32,500 bases of DNA from Chara braunii (GCA_003427395.1 BFEA01000025.1:4221488-4253987), one strand, 5' to 3'; counted from the first letter of the stretch, positions 10,421-21,411 are shown. The notes: generated by a model not told the origin, from the letters alone. A program made the numbers and translations.

Positions 10421-11420
10421 TTTCACGTTTCATTATTATTGTTATTTTAGAGCGTAAAAAAAAATAACATAGAGTTCATCATTGCTATGCTCTCATTAAG
10501 TCATTACAATATAACCAAATACTTTTCGTATCCTCGTACAAGACACGTCATATTTCGACCACCAATTTAAATCGAGTGTTCCTACCCTAATAAACACTTA
10601 TCATATAGTGCAGATAAATACCTAGATAAGATATAAAACGAGTAATATGTGTTATCCGCCCATTACGATAAGAATGACACGTCCTCAATAATTTTACTAT
10701 AGCCGACAACTATTATTTTTTTCTTTGTTGCCCCTATGATCAAATACTCGTCTTAGAATACAAATACTCATATATATGTAGCAGACATACATCATTTCAC
10801 ATTGATTGGCAAACACATCGTCAAATAAACTATTTGTAACAAATACACACTTTTCTTTACGCAGAGAATCAAGGAACGACATTTTGATAACTTACTAACT
10901 TCCTACTGTCGGATAGTATATCAAACTTCCTCTTCATCACTCTAATGTTCGATATATCCTCGTGTGCTCCATGATTTATTTATGAATGATATTTTGTTCG
11001 TATGACAAAATGATTATTTGTTTTATTTTATATTTAAAAAATCCTTTAATTATATTTTAGCTTATACTCTCTCCATATTTCTGTAATTGAAACTTGTCTC
11101 CACATTTGTTGTACCAACATTGTGTATACCTCGAAAAATTATGCTTAATTTTTTTATGCTTGTTATGACAATACTTGTATAAGTGATGAAATTATTTGCA
11201 TACGTTATTACACTATATTTTCGCACATATAATTTTCAATGATTACGCGATAGTTATATATCAAAATATAAATCTTCGTTTTTGGTTTTTCTTCTTACTC
11301 TCCACTTAAGACATACAGTACGATCTCCCTTTCATTACATCCGTACCTCTTCTGTATGAAGGTATAAGATTATACTTGAGCTCATATCATAATGTACGTA
11401 TTAAATCCTACTTTTGAGTG

Positions 11421-11570
11421 ATTGACTTAGTGTTTTATCAAACACGTTATTTTATACATAAGTGAAACAAACTTCCTTTCGACATGTTACAGCAGATTGA
11501 CCAAGTGTTTTATCAAACACGTTACTTTATAAATAAATGAAGCATACTTCCTTTCGGCATGTTGGAACAA
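11421..11570 (+). repeat. Tandem duplication, 75-bp unit
   Basis: Two adjacent copies begin at 11421 and 11496. They share ATTGAC(T/C)(T/A)AGTG, then TTTTATCAAACACGTTA and CTTCCTTTCG(A/G)CATGTT, with a handful of differences. Each unit contains the small palindrome GTGTTT-TATC-AAACAC. Confidence 0.8.
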
Positions 11571-12334
11571 AACCAGGGGTTGGGAACTTATCCACGCTAA
11601 TAAACATCATGGTATTACATCAAGGAAACCATTTATTTTAATACAACACATTTATGAACATGTATCTCCCCACTACAACTTGTAATCCTGTCTCGAAGCT
11701 ACATGTACGTATATATCGATTGTTGCATCATATTGCCCTCTAACAATACAAGTTTTATATTGGACACATGACTTAGTTTATACATCACTGTGTAGCTATA
11801 ATGATGCATTTATAATTATAGCGAGTACATTTGTACTTGTAGATATACGTAATATGAGACATATAATTATACTTTTACATAATTATATAGTTATAATAGA
11901 TAAACAATTCACACTATAAACGCATATATACTCATATAAGCATATTTTTTTTGTCTTTACCTATTTGTAACATAAACCACATTATGATATCGTTCTACAT
12001 AAAACTTAAAAAAGTGATTCAAAATCCTTACAACATATATTGAATATGTCAATATACATAAGCACGTACCAATATTAGATAAACAAGTACACTCAACACA
12101 TGTGTACTCGTACGAATACCAACTTACTTTCTCTACCTATCTAGAATGTATCACCATATAGTGATTTAGCCATACATTTAAGATATAGCCTTACATTTAG
12201 GTTAAAGTTAAAACAATTCAAACCTATATACCATAAATCAGCTACAACAACAAAGAATCCCTAAGTAGAAGGTTAGTATCATTACTTGTGCTAGGTTAAT
12301 TGACTTTCACGATTCCATACAATTTTTGTTATAT

Positions 12335-12480
12335 TGCTTTTAATACCTCTTTCCTCTCATTGCCTAAAAAAATGCACCCCATGAGTTGTATGGAATCGAA
12401 TTTGGGTATAACACCTTCTCCTATCCATTGCTTACAAAAATATACTTCATTGGTTGTGTGAGATTGGATGTGGAGTATTA
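12335..12480 (+). repeat. Diverged tandem pair, ~70-80-bp unit
   Basis: CTCATTGCCTAAAAAAATGC and onward through GAGTTGTATGGAATCGAATT is echoed by TCCATTGCTTACAAAAATAT through GGTTGTGTGAGATTGGATG. It is an old duplication in AT-rich DNA. Confidence 0.45.
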
Positions 12481-13388
12481 ACCTTGTCGATAAACATTTT
12501 TAACCAAAACACAATTAACATTTATAACCCCGTTCAAACTGACGCGCTTGCCAGACAAGGAAGTGGGCAATTTTAACAACCTGGTAAAACGTTTCGCCGT
12601 CCTTAAATTATCAAGTCGAACGTTTTTCGCCAATTACGCATTTTAGGTATTTTGAATTATATATCAAATATTTTTTTAAATAACACTAACATTTTTAAGC
12701 ATTTTTTATCTATCACAGCAATGCATTCAAACCTTTCTTCCTTACATTTGATTTTAAATGTGCAGTAAAAAAAAAAAAAAAACTTAAACATAGCACATAC
12801 TTGCCCCTTTCGTCCCCAAATTGCACTTTTATTAATAATGCCCAATGCCCAAGGAAGTTACATCGATAGTTGCAAAAACCTAAGAAAATAAAGTTGCTAT
12901 CTCCCACCGAGAGGTCGTAACACGTCCTCGTGCACACGATCTTCACACCCAATGCTATAACTTGACACCAATCGTGATGAAAAACCGACTAGCAAACCTA
13001 ACTATCCATTATTAGCACAAGGATATAAAAAGTAAAACCGCTAACTTCAAAACTATCGCAGAAAAAACCCGCTTGCTGCAACACACTTCTCTCCAACCTT
13101 TTATCCGAGAGCAAAACAGGCAAACACACAAGTCAATCAAGGTGTAGCACAAATTGTGAAGCTTTACTCTCGCGGAGGACAAAATGTGCCAATATAAGTA
13201 TGACAGAGATGCATAGCGCATCCATCATCACCCTTCTGCCTCGTCTCTGGATCTGGTCCGAGAGTGTGATTTGCCCATTATTCAACGCCGCGAGTTCCGG
13301 ATTCTGCCTTGATCAGTCCAGCGATGAGTCCAGCTTCATACGAAAAGCTTCCAAAAAAGTTCAGCTCCGTACAAAAAAATTCCAACGA

Positions 13389-13486
13389 GGGTCCAATTAT
13401 TCAACCACAATCCGTAAGTAGCGTATCCTCAGTTATAGGGTCCAATTATTCAACCACAATCCGTAAGTAGCGTATCCTCAGTTATA
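13389..13486 (+). repeat. Exact tandem duplication, 49-bp unit
   Basis: The unit starting GGGTCCAATTATTCAACCAC occurs at 13389-13437 and again at 13438-13486 with no difference that I can see, so the duplication is recent or an assembly artefact. Each unit contains CCGTAAGT, which resembles a splice donor, but no exon is supported. Confidence 0.9.
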
Positions 13487-14700
13487 AGTATTGCAAATAT
13501 CGAGATCGCCCTCAAATCTGCTCCACTAAATAACCAGCCAAACAACAGCTTAAGGCTCCAACAAATGTACTCCCACTGTTCAATCCCGGGAGTGAGTACG
13601 TAAATGCTCAATGCAACCTTAACACGTCAATCAAATTGAACAAAACACACACGACAATCAAAATGAACAAAAGAATAAAACAATATTCAGATCATCACTG
13701 CATCAGCAATTCATGTGAGCTCCAACAAAATTAAACAAAACAGTCGCCTTTCGTCGTACACCACACCACTATACTCCCATCTTTCCATCCTGCCCCCCCA
13801 ACCCCCCCCTCAAAAAAAAATGCTAAGAACGACACACGCGCATATCCACCGCTAAAAAAGGTTTTGAGCCCTCGTGCCATGAACACAAAAAGAGGACCAA
13901 GAACTAATAATAATACACACCCATGACTGATGCAAAATTAAACTAGCAAAAACCCAAAACTCTCACCCGTACAGTCTACGACAATTTTCAGGATCCAAGA
14001 AGAACAATACCCATAACCAAAGCAAACCTACTCTAGCAGGAACAACACCTCTACCGGTGAAGTCCACAACAATTTCAAGAATCCAGCGCCAGCAAAAAAT
14101 CCTACAACAAACATCACAACATCCCTCGTCAGCAAGCGAAGCCAACTAATGCGATAAAAGAAATGGACATTCCACCTATTTGTGACATTCGTACCAATCC
14201 TAGGGGTCACCATCTATAGCTTCGATGACACCTTACCTTGGAAGGTACCAACCCTTCTTCTCACCGCCCTCAATAATTTGGACTAGTTTCCAAAATCTCA
14301 GTCATCACAAGCAGGCCTCTGTGCACACACACACTCCCTTTCAATCTTCAAGAAGCAAATGACCACAGACCTACACAAACCATCAAGAAAATAGGACCCA
14401 CAACATGCCCCCTTATCTGGAATTCACATGCCTCAATTTAAAGTGTGATTTCTCTCCATTAATTGGAAGTAAACAAGACAAGCAGAATATATCACCTTAT
14501 GTAAATACTCGTTAGCATCGATGGCCCTACACACTTGAAGAAGTCCAGCATAATAAGCAGGCCACCACACTCTGCACACACTCCCTTTTAGCCTACACGG
14601 GACCGATGCCCGCATAACCTCACAAGCCTACTTGCTATAAATTTTCAAGCTATTATCGAAACAAGTCACGAAAACATCAGGAGCGAGGTTTGTGGGGCGG

Positions 14701-16235
14701 CTGAGTGGCCCAAATCCTGCCGTGCAGTACTCGTGATCACCCAGTCAGTATTTTAGATGTATTACCCGAAAAAGTAAGGAGATCTTTGTTCCCCACCTCC
14801 TCCTTAACACTGGGCATGCCCGTGCAAAGAAAGCTCCACACCAGAATCCTTTCAATCGGTTGGGGGTGTGGCCAACCCCAAAAGAGGGTGGGGTCAGCCA
14901 TAGGCCTACTGGATAGAAGATTTTCATCAGAATTTTAATTGCTGTTGTGCAATTATCTCATTGGGTGGAGCCCTCCTTCAATCACGGAGTATATGGAGGG
15001 TGTCAGGATCACTACTAACAGAAGTCGAGTTTATTCCAGAAAATGTGGTGGTTACTTTGTTCACTGTTGTTGCAACCACAACCATCAGATCATTTGTGGT
15101 CTGATGGCTGGGAAGCACTCTGCTGTGATTTCCAGTGGGAGGTCTCTATTTNTTTTTTTTTTTTCTTGCCTTTCTCCTGTGTTCTCAGCCCAGAAATTCG
15201 TAATGAACCTGTCATCCCGCTGCCACTCAGTGTCACACTGGATCAGCCACACTATCCGACTGCTAATGGGACCTCGCCCCAGGGCATCGTGAGTGCAATC
15301 CCTCACGATATATTAATGAAACGGTAGAGCACACCCATCCAATTCTTCATCCATGGGAAAGCACTCCCTATCTCACATTGACTCGAAACAGTACGATGAA
15401 AATGAAACAACACCAGAGGCGGCAAGTCCTGAAGCGGGCAATTCGACACAAAACTGATGAATCAACAAAAGAACACTACGCGCCACCTAGGAAATATATC
15501 AACATGGAAACTAGCACCTCCTGGGACAAGCAAAAAGATGTTAAAATTACTTGAAGAAACAGAATCTGCCCAACGTTCTGCACGCTACACAGTCAGGTGG
15601 ATGCCTACATACTGATGAACAGCTTCAAGCATGCCACCACAGCAGTCCCACGAAGCATATGGACACAAACCACATTCTCCACACAGTAGCAAAAAGGAGC
15701 CAAGTTCTGCAAAAACAGTGGCGCCGCTCTCCATCTGTGCTCCAGGAGCGTGACCCCAAAACAGTTACTCCACCCTACTCTGAATCTGACCCACACACAG
15801 ATCCAGGTTCCGGAATCACAGTAGAGTCTGAAATCAAACAGAGGACTGCATTTCCATTTCCAAAATTAGGCGGCTATAGCACCACATCCTTAGACCAGTC
15901 ACACTTTAGCAAGCCAATCCAGGCTTCATACCTGGTTTCAGGAGCCACTGCCCACAAACACACAGCGCCAACACACCAACGCACACCCCACTGCACGCCC
16001 AAAAAACCATCCATTGCTGCATTCTCACAGCCATGGACAACAGCAGGGGCGGATGAAACCAGTCGGCATGGTGACCTAAGCTGTAGCGGCTCCAGTTGCA
16101 AAGCAACGCTTACCACCTCACCCCACCCAGGCAGCATCACACAATAGCGCCCGCAGTCTGTCTGCAACTTCCGACCAATTTGGTTTGGCCGATGTTTTCG
16201 GTGCTAACCATTCTCGTTGGAAACATTTTAACCGT
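14701..16235. other. Region without a confident gene
   Basis: Apart from the exon-like segment at 15189-15327, there is a 198-codon plus-strand open frame at 15551-16147. It is rich in Ser, Thr, Pro and His and shows no domain, so I do not call it a gene. No coding signal in 14700-14940 could be tied to a family. Confidence 0.35.
15189..15327 (+). other. Possible terminal coding exon of an unrecognised gene
   Basis: A long T-rich tract ending TTCTCAG at 15182-15188 makes a good 3' splice site. The following open frame reads PEIRNEPVIPLPLSVTLDQ and ends IPHDILMKR before a TAG stop at 15325-15327. The composition is protein-like and not repetitive, but I recognise no family and cannot place an upstream exon. 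The pyrimidine tract contains an N at 15152. It may be chance. Confidence 0.2.
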
Positions 16236-16238
16236 GGC

Positions 16239-16260
16239 TAGGCTACCAGAGCGGCCCAGG
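16239..16260 (+). repeat. Dispersed motif TAGGCTACCAG-GGCC, copy 1
   Basis: TAGGCTACCAGAGCGGCCCA here matches TAGGCTACCAGAGTGGCCCG at 17666-17688 on the same strand. TAGGCTACCAG also occurs on the opposite strand inside both 81-bp units at 17945-17955 and 18026-18036. Four copies within 2 kb mark related repeat fragments on either side of the hammerhead block. Confidence 0.6.
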
Positions 16261-16274
16261 AACACTTCCCAACC

Positions 16275-16277
<3 letters not shown>

Positions 16278-16314
<37 letters not shown>

Positions 16315-16339
16315 TATATATATATATATATATATATAT
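16278..16339. repeat. Compound microsatellite (AC)n(TA)n
   Basis: About 17 AC units run straight into about 13 TA units. The TA tract abuts the lower edge of the hammerhead-bearing block. Confidence 0.95.
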
Positions 16340-16729
16340 TGTCAAACAGTACCGGGTAAACCGTAGGCAGAGAGGGAGAAGAGGACAACAAACGAGGGGC
16401 TGTGACAAACTGTTTCGTCGGAGTTTCACCGACTCATCAGGAGGCTGAACCCTCAACAGTCTGTATAATCCCCTCACTGATTACACTGTAAGTGATAATC
16501 CACCTTAACCAAAATCAAAGTAGACTATCACTCACCCNCACCAGATGGAAAACTCTACAGACTGTCGGTTCACACCCCATCACAAGCCAGCAAAACANCC
16601 ACGAAACAAAGAAAGGTCTGTCACAGCCAAAAAATACACTCCAGACACGCCGCTGGCACTAGAGGCACAGCATGGCCGCGTAGTGACGGCCCCGCCCACT
16701 GCCGCTCGACCTGACCGGAGAAAACCGTA
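16340..16729 (-). mobile_element. Candidate ribozyme-bearing retroelement fragment between TA repeats
   Basis: This ~390-bp block lies between two TA microsatellites (16314-16339 and 16730-16745) and contains a complete hammerhead ribozyme on the minus strand. Similar short motifs occur near both ends: CCGGGTAAACCGTAG at about 16353-16367 and CCGGAGAAAACCGTAG at about 16714-16729. It has no coding capacity. Hammerheads of this kind are known from Penelope-like elements and from plant retrozymes. The insertion in simple repeats and the absence of a second hammerhead fit a Penelope-type or fragmentary non-autonomous copy, but class and exact ends are inference. Ambiguous bases at 16538 and 16598 may reflect collapsed copies in the assembly. 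Confidence 0.45.
16405..16464 (-). ncRNA. Type I hammerhead ribozyme
   Basis: Read on the minus strand, all three helices and the catalytic core are intact. Stem III pairs ACAGACUG (16464-16457) with CAGUUUGU (16412-16405), 8 pairs including one G-U. The cleavage triplet is GUU, with the scissile bond after the U at 16455. Stem I is GAGG/CCUC closed by the loop GUUCAG (16454-16441). The core CUGAUGA is at 16440-16434. Stem II is GUCGG/CCGAC with a 7-nt loop (16433-16417). The core GAAA is at 16416-16413, its last A facing the U before the cleavage site. Such RNAs cut themselves at one site and are known in retroelement transcripts. The stem I loop is short, so how well the loop-loop contacts that speed cleavage form here is unclear. 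All invariant core bases are present. Confidence 0.88.
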
Positions 16730-16745
16730 GTATATATATATATAT
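16730..16745. repeat. (TA)n microsatellite
   Basis: Eight TA units at the upper edge of the hammerhead block, mirroring the longer TA tract at its lower edge. Confidence 0.85.
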
Positions 16746-17665
16746 TCAACACCTGGAGCACCATACCAAAAAGCCATTGGCCTACTAGTCGAAAAGAGCA
16801 CAAAGAAAAAACTCCGTCACCTCCAGAACTTCTATAGCAATATACACACAATGTTCATTTCTCTTTACCATATTTTTCTTGACAATTTATTGTCCTCATT
16901 GTTTTCAAAATTTTCAAAAAACTTTTAACTCCAATTTTTGCAAAATGCAGACCAAATTTTTTTTTTTCATTTACATAAATGATAAATGATTTCTAAAAGA
17001 ATCAGCACTCAATCTACATCCCCCATTGTTTTCCACCTTACTCGTAAAAGCTCTCGAGCAAGAAAGATCCTCTACTTAAGCACAATCACCATTTTGCAAA
17101 AAGCTACCAACCACCTCCTGCCAACTCTACCGCACGCTGCAGCAATCAAATGCACAAAGTTGTGCCTTTTCAAAGTGTCAGCGGCAGTGTGGGTTTAAAC
17201 TTTAAACTCTATGATAATCAAATACTCGCACGCTTTCACCGTGTATGATCCACCTAAGATTGTTATAGATGATCCGACGAACTTTTTTTTTCAAACTTCC
17301 CCCAATAAGATTGTCAACGATGATCAGACAAAAAAAAAATTTCCCACCGCTCTAAAAATAATCATACCGTGGTGGTTGTGCCCAAAAGCGACTTGGCTGT
17401 TGCAAAAATAGTTATTGATTTGTTACTGTAGCCGCCAAGAGATTCAGGAACTCCTCATAGGCTATGATCTGCCTCCATACCAGCCACATCAAAATTGCTA
17501 CACCCCTCCTCATTCTCTCCTCTCCCTCTCTTCTTTGCATCTCTTCTTTTTGAAACAACCACACCACCTCCATTGACCAAGGATTCGACTCCCTACCCTC
17601 CAAGAAGATTCACAGGCAAACTTCCCTCTTCCAAATGTGGTTCTTTTTTTTTGTGTGTGTTGGTC
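16746..17665. other. Region without a recognised gene
   Basis: AT-rich and low-complexity sequence. A short direct repeat at about 17250-17335 (AAGATTGTTATAGATGATCC and AAGATTGTCAACGATGATCA) is the only structure seen. Open frames here are short and lack domains. Confidence 0.4.
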
Positions 17666-17920
17666 TAGGCTACCAGAGTGGCCCGGGGCCACATGCCCGC
17701 CCGGGCCAAAAATAAATAAAACAATAAAAAACAAAATTTAATTTTTAACTTTATTAATTTTTTTTACTATGTTAAAGAATTGCGATGCGACCCTGAGGCG
17801 AAAGTTGTTCAGTTTATTTTTCTGCATAACATAGTTTTGTTGCGGAGTTGTTGTTTTTTTTCTTTTTTTCCTTTTGGCTAGGACCCTTCCTGATCCTTGC
17901 ACGGTCGCGCCGTCCAAGAA

Positions 17921-18081
17921 AATAGGGTGACCAGGGCGGCCCGACTGGTAGCCTAGGTGTTGCTGAAATTCACCGTGAGCACTACGGTAGCAGTCCCGAA
18001 AAATAGGGTGACCCGGGCGCCCCGACTGGTAGCCTAGGTGTTGGTGAAATTCACCGTGAGCACTACGGTAGCATTCCCTCC
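17921..18081 (-). repeat. Two tandem 81-bp units (27 codons on the minus strand)
   Basis: Units begin at 17921 and 18002 (AATAGGGTGACC and onward) and differ at a few positions. On the minus strand each reads through without a stop, giving YRSAHGEF(H/Q)QHLGYQSG and onward twice, inside a 130-codon open frame (17738-18130). The period is a multiple of three, but nothing else supports a protein. Each unit contains the dispersed TAGGCTACCAG motif, so a repeat-element origin is more likely than a gene. Confidence 0.75.
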
Positions 18082-18134
18082 ACGGTCTAGGCTTTCGCTT
18101 TCCCTGCTCTGTACAGGGACCCATCATCATCTTC

Positions 18135-19063
18135 GTTTTTCCTGCTATCTTCTTTTGCTAGCGTGCTCTCATCGGTTACTGTGACAGTTACGAATCACTT
18201 TCATCTTTCCAGCTGCAACTTCCTCACGGAGCTTTTGTCGACGGACATAGCAAATAGCCTTTTGTTTTCTCCAACGAGAATCTATCATCTTTCCCTCCAT
18301 ACTATGCTCCCTTCACACATATACATGTCACCACCTTTGCTGCAAACGTATAAAAACCTACTACCATTACTTCTTTTATACTACCATTACTTCTTTCATG
18401 CAACCTCTCTAAACTACGAGCCTTTGAACAAGTTCACAGACTTTTCCGAGTTCAGACAGCTGAGGACAATGTAAGAATATGAACGAACCTGTATTTCAGC
18501 ATTCAGGAACGTGGACTCCTCCCCAACTGTTAAAACTTAGTTTAATTTGCAGGCCGGTAGACTAGCTTCATTTGCAGGAACAATTGCCCGCAACATCCAA
18601 CATCCAGCACAACCGTAGCTGCATTCCATTGAATCACTTTTGTTACTCTGTTCAGTGCTTTTTTTTGCTGTCACTGCGTACACGTTTAGTCAGGCGAGCC
18701 GGCGTGATGCCACCTCGACATTCATCACTAGCACATCAGTGCTTACAAATGAATCTTAAGCCATGCTTGTGCTGCTGATAGCCCAACTCTTTGCACATTC
18801 GACCCATGCCATCTCACGTGCATTTCCTCCAGACAATTTTGAGTTCATACAGGAGCAGAAGAGCCATCTTTTCCTCGGATTGCAGTTATGGCAAAACATA
18901 TCCACGATGGATGCCAAAGAAAACGTATCGAAGACAGATACAAAAGAACAGCAGCCAATATGATAAACTCCCCCAAGCGAAGAGAAAACACAGCATGTTC
19001 CAACAACGCTGCTGTCGAGGTTTCACATCGCCATCTTGACAAGTCTCAGGTAGAATCCTGTAC
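18135..19063. other. Region without a recognised gene
   Basis: Only short open frames without domains, plus a 23-bp duplication (TACTACCATTACTTCTTT) near 18358-18397. Confidence 0.4.
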
Positions 19064-19175
19064 GGATATTCTAGCAGCGAGAACTACACAAGAGGAGATT
19101 AAGGATAGCAGCGCAAGTACCCGAAAGAAGATTAAGGATATTGTAGTAGCGAGAACTACCCACAAGGAGATTGCA
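19064..19175 (+). repeat. Diverged direct repeat, 72-bp period
   Basis: GGATATTCTAGCAGCGAGAA at 19064 recurs as GGATATTGTAGTAGCGAGAA at 19136, each followed by a similar CTAC-CACAAG-GGAGATT stretch. An internal AAGATTAAGGATA copy sits between. The period keeps a plus-strand frame open, but no domain is seen. Confidence 0.6.
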
Positions 19176-19297
19176 AATTGCAAAAAAATAATCCTGTTCG
19201 GGAGCGCAGACGATTTGCACAAAGAACGCAGGCAAACTAGTTCGCTCTGGACGTGAAGTGGGAAAAAAAAGATTCCCTGCCTGACACAACGTGACAC

Positions 19298-19396
19298 TAA
19301 GCGGACAACAGAAGACCTAAAAGCAAATTGTTTGTTCACCACACAGTAAGCGGACAACAGATATAAGCAGACCTAAAAGCAAATTGTTCACCACAT
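19298..19396 (+). repeat. Tandem duplication, 49-bp period
   Basis: TAAGCGGACAACAGAAGACC at 19298 is repeated from 19347 with a small insertion and a deletion. Both units end in TTGTTCACCACA. Confidence 0.75.
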
Positions 19397-19763
19397 CTAA
19401 CGCAGTGTTTCTTCTTTGTGCAGCCACGGGGATACAAAAACAGCAAAACCCGTTAAAACGAGCGTGTGACTTCCTCGGTGGAGAGAGTGCAGCTGCACAG
19501 CTCTTCCTTAAACCCAGAGAATTTCTATGGCAGAGGTACTGCCGTCTTCCCCCGACCATAACACACTCTGGTAATCAATGCATACAAGCCATGTTTCCGG
19601 TCTGATACAGCCATAATGAGGGCAGGTTGTGTTCGGGGAAAGACGGGCAGTGAGCGGATTGGAAACCAAGCGGTTTCAAAGAAATCTTACCGCCACCCCC
19701 TTAAGTCCGATGCATTCATATGACCATCAGGTTATTAATCACATATATGCATTCATGACGCCC

Positions 19764-19898
19764 AAGTTATTAATAGCAGAAGAGACATGCAAGTTATTAA
19801 TATCAGAAGAGACATGCAAGTTATTAATAGCAGAAGAGACATGCAAGTTATTAATAGCAGAAGAGACATGCAAGTTATTAATAGCAGAAGAGAGATGT
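19764..19898 (+). repeat. Minisatellite: five 27-bp units
   Basis: AAGTTATTAATAGCAGAAGA and onward repeats exactly five times with no gap (starts 19764, 19791, 19818, 19845, 19872). One G-to-T change lies in unit 2 and two changes at the end of unit 5. In the plus frame it encodes KLLIAEETC five times within a 119-codon open frame (19629-19988) that has no other recognisable feature. A partial unit (GGTTATTAATCA) lies just upstream. Near-identity of units indicates recent expansion. Confidence 0.92.
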
Positions 19899-20097
19899 GT
19901 TCAGGACGATCACGTCACGAAGCAAAAGAGACGGATTATTTCTAACCTCCCCTTCCCTCAGAACTACCAGCAATGCGAAAATCCTTGAAACGCCAACGAC
20001 TTCCACGAATTTTTTTTTCCCTGAACATCTTCATCTTTCATCTCCTTTTTCTGTTTTGCACGTCTATCCAATCCAGCGCTAGGTATTTCACTAATCT

Positions 20098-20610
20098 ATG
20101 CACTCATTCAGTCAATCAATCCCTTCAGTAATCCATGCACCTATTCAGTCAATCACTTCCCCTATACTCTCAGTCGACCATGATCTCATGAATTCGACTT
20201 CAACATTCACGAAGATTCGACCATCATTATCCGTCATTGCGGTCTCTGTTCACTTATACACACGATCCACTCGTTCTTCATTGCCTCATTCGCACCTCCT
20301 TAAAACAAATCATTAACCTTCGTTCGTTAATCATCATTCCTTCAGTACTACGAGTCGTCCATCACTAAGTACTCTTCATATTCCCTCTTTTGTTATTCTC
20401 TTCACCACCAATTCGTGTTCCTTATCTCCCTCCTCCTCCCTCCACCACCCCCTCCCTCCCTCCCTCCCTCTAGGTTATTCTACGAAGCCACTGACAGCTC
20501 CTGTTTCTTCTTCTTCTTCTTCATTCGATCATGTGCCCATCGTTTGTGCAGCACGGTATTTTTCATTGGCCTTATCGCCAAAACAAATCACGTTTTCGAC
20601 GTCTTTCTCA
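20098..20610. other. Low-complexity, pyrimidine-rich DNA without a gene
   Basis: Contains a short repeat of TTCAGTCAATCA (about 20107 and 20145), a CCCT-rich tract at about 20440-20470 and a CTT tract near 20505-20522. No coding signal was seen. Confidence 0.45.
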
Positions 20611-21035
20611 GGTTTTTACGACGCAATTGCTTCGACATCCAGTGTTGTGCGTGTCCTTTGAACGTCACGATCTGTCTACCCACGTTCGAAATAAATCCCG
20701 CTAAGCTGTACATACCCAGCTCCCCCTTCGTTTCAACCTCATGATCTCTCCACCCATAATCGACACCCGTCTAAGCTATACACATGCGCAGCTCCCTTTT
20801 GTCTTGACCTCACCCATCGCCAATCAACTACTAATACCTACCTAATTTTTGTCAATTACGTACCGCCAATTTGTGCTTCTGAAGTTTTTTTTCTGGGTTT
20901 TCTACAACGCAATTGTTTTTTTTTTTTCATCCAGTGTTGTGCCCGTCTTATTGACCGTCACAAGCTCTCTCTCCATGTTTCGAAATTTCGTTAAGCTGTA
21001 CATATTCACCCCCCCCTGTTTCAACCTCATCATCT
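20611..21035 (+). repeat. Diverged direct repeat, ~285-bp offset
   Basis: The segment from about 20611 (CGACGCAATTG, ATCCAGTGTTGTGC, GCTAAGCTGTACATA, GTTTCAACCTCAT) recurs from about 20896 in the same order with substitutions and an expanded T tract. A short partial copy (CTAAGCTATACACAT) lies near 20772. Confidence 0.7.
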
Positions 21036-21139
21036 CCAAAATCACCGACATGTTCGTCAACCCATACCCTGCCCTGACTGACTCTACCAGCAACCGAACC
21101 GACCCATCTAATTATATATCTACTGTAAACTACTCACAT

Positions 21140-21275
21140 CTATTACGTCTAATTAGTCTAATTACGTCTAATTACGTCGAATTACGTCTAATTATTAGAT
21201 TTACTGTAAACTAGTAGATCTAGTTATATCTATCTAAATCACATCTATTACGTCTAATTACGTCTAATGACGCAC
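21140..21275 (+). repeat. Short-period repeat of ATTACGTCTA
   Basis: Consecutive or nearly consecutive ATTACGTCTA or ATTACGTCGA units at about 21142-21195 and again at 21246-21270, each block preceded by CTACTCACATCT- or ATCACATCT-like sequence. The block TTTACTGTAAACTA also occurs twice, just before each. Confidence 0.7.
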
Positions 21276-21411
21276 AATTTGCGTCAGACTCTGCCAATCT
21301 TCTTCTCCCTCCGATCATGTGCTACCCATCTACCGCTGATGCCATCTCTGCGCTTAACCGGCAAGTTCATGGCGCTCTCCACCATAATTTAGAAGGGACC
21401 TTACAACGAAT

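Larger units (their letters stand above)
9661..14700. other. AT-rich stretch without recognised genes
   Basis: About 5 kb of AT-rich sequence in which stops are dense in all frames. No open frame exceeds about 80 codons and none has a recognisable domain. It holds the inverted repeat at 10337-10420, tandem duplications at 11421-11570 and 13389-13486, and diverged pairs near 12340-12480 and 13965-14100. No organelle gene was recognised in it. Confidence 0.5.

Noticed and set aside
15451-15620. CTGATGA motifs considered as further hammerhead cores
   Set aside because: The occurrences near 15452 and 15611 lack a paired stem II followed by GAAA. Those at 1349 and 23050 fail likewise, so only the 16405-16464 copy qualifies.
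15551-16147. 198-codon plus-strand open frame
   Set aside because: Ser/Thr/His/Pro-rich composition without any domain and long open frames on the opposite strand. It could be chance.
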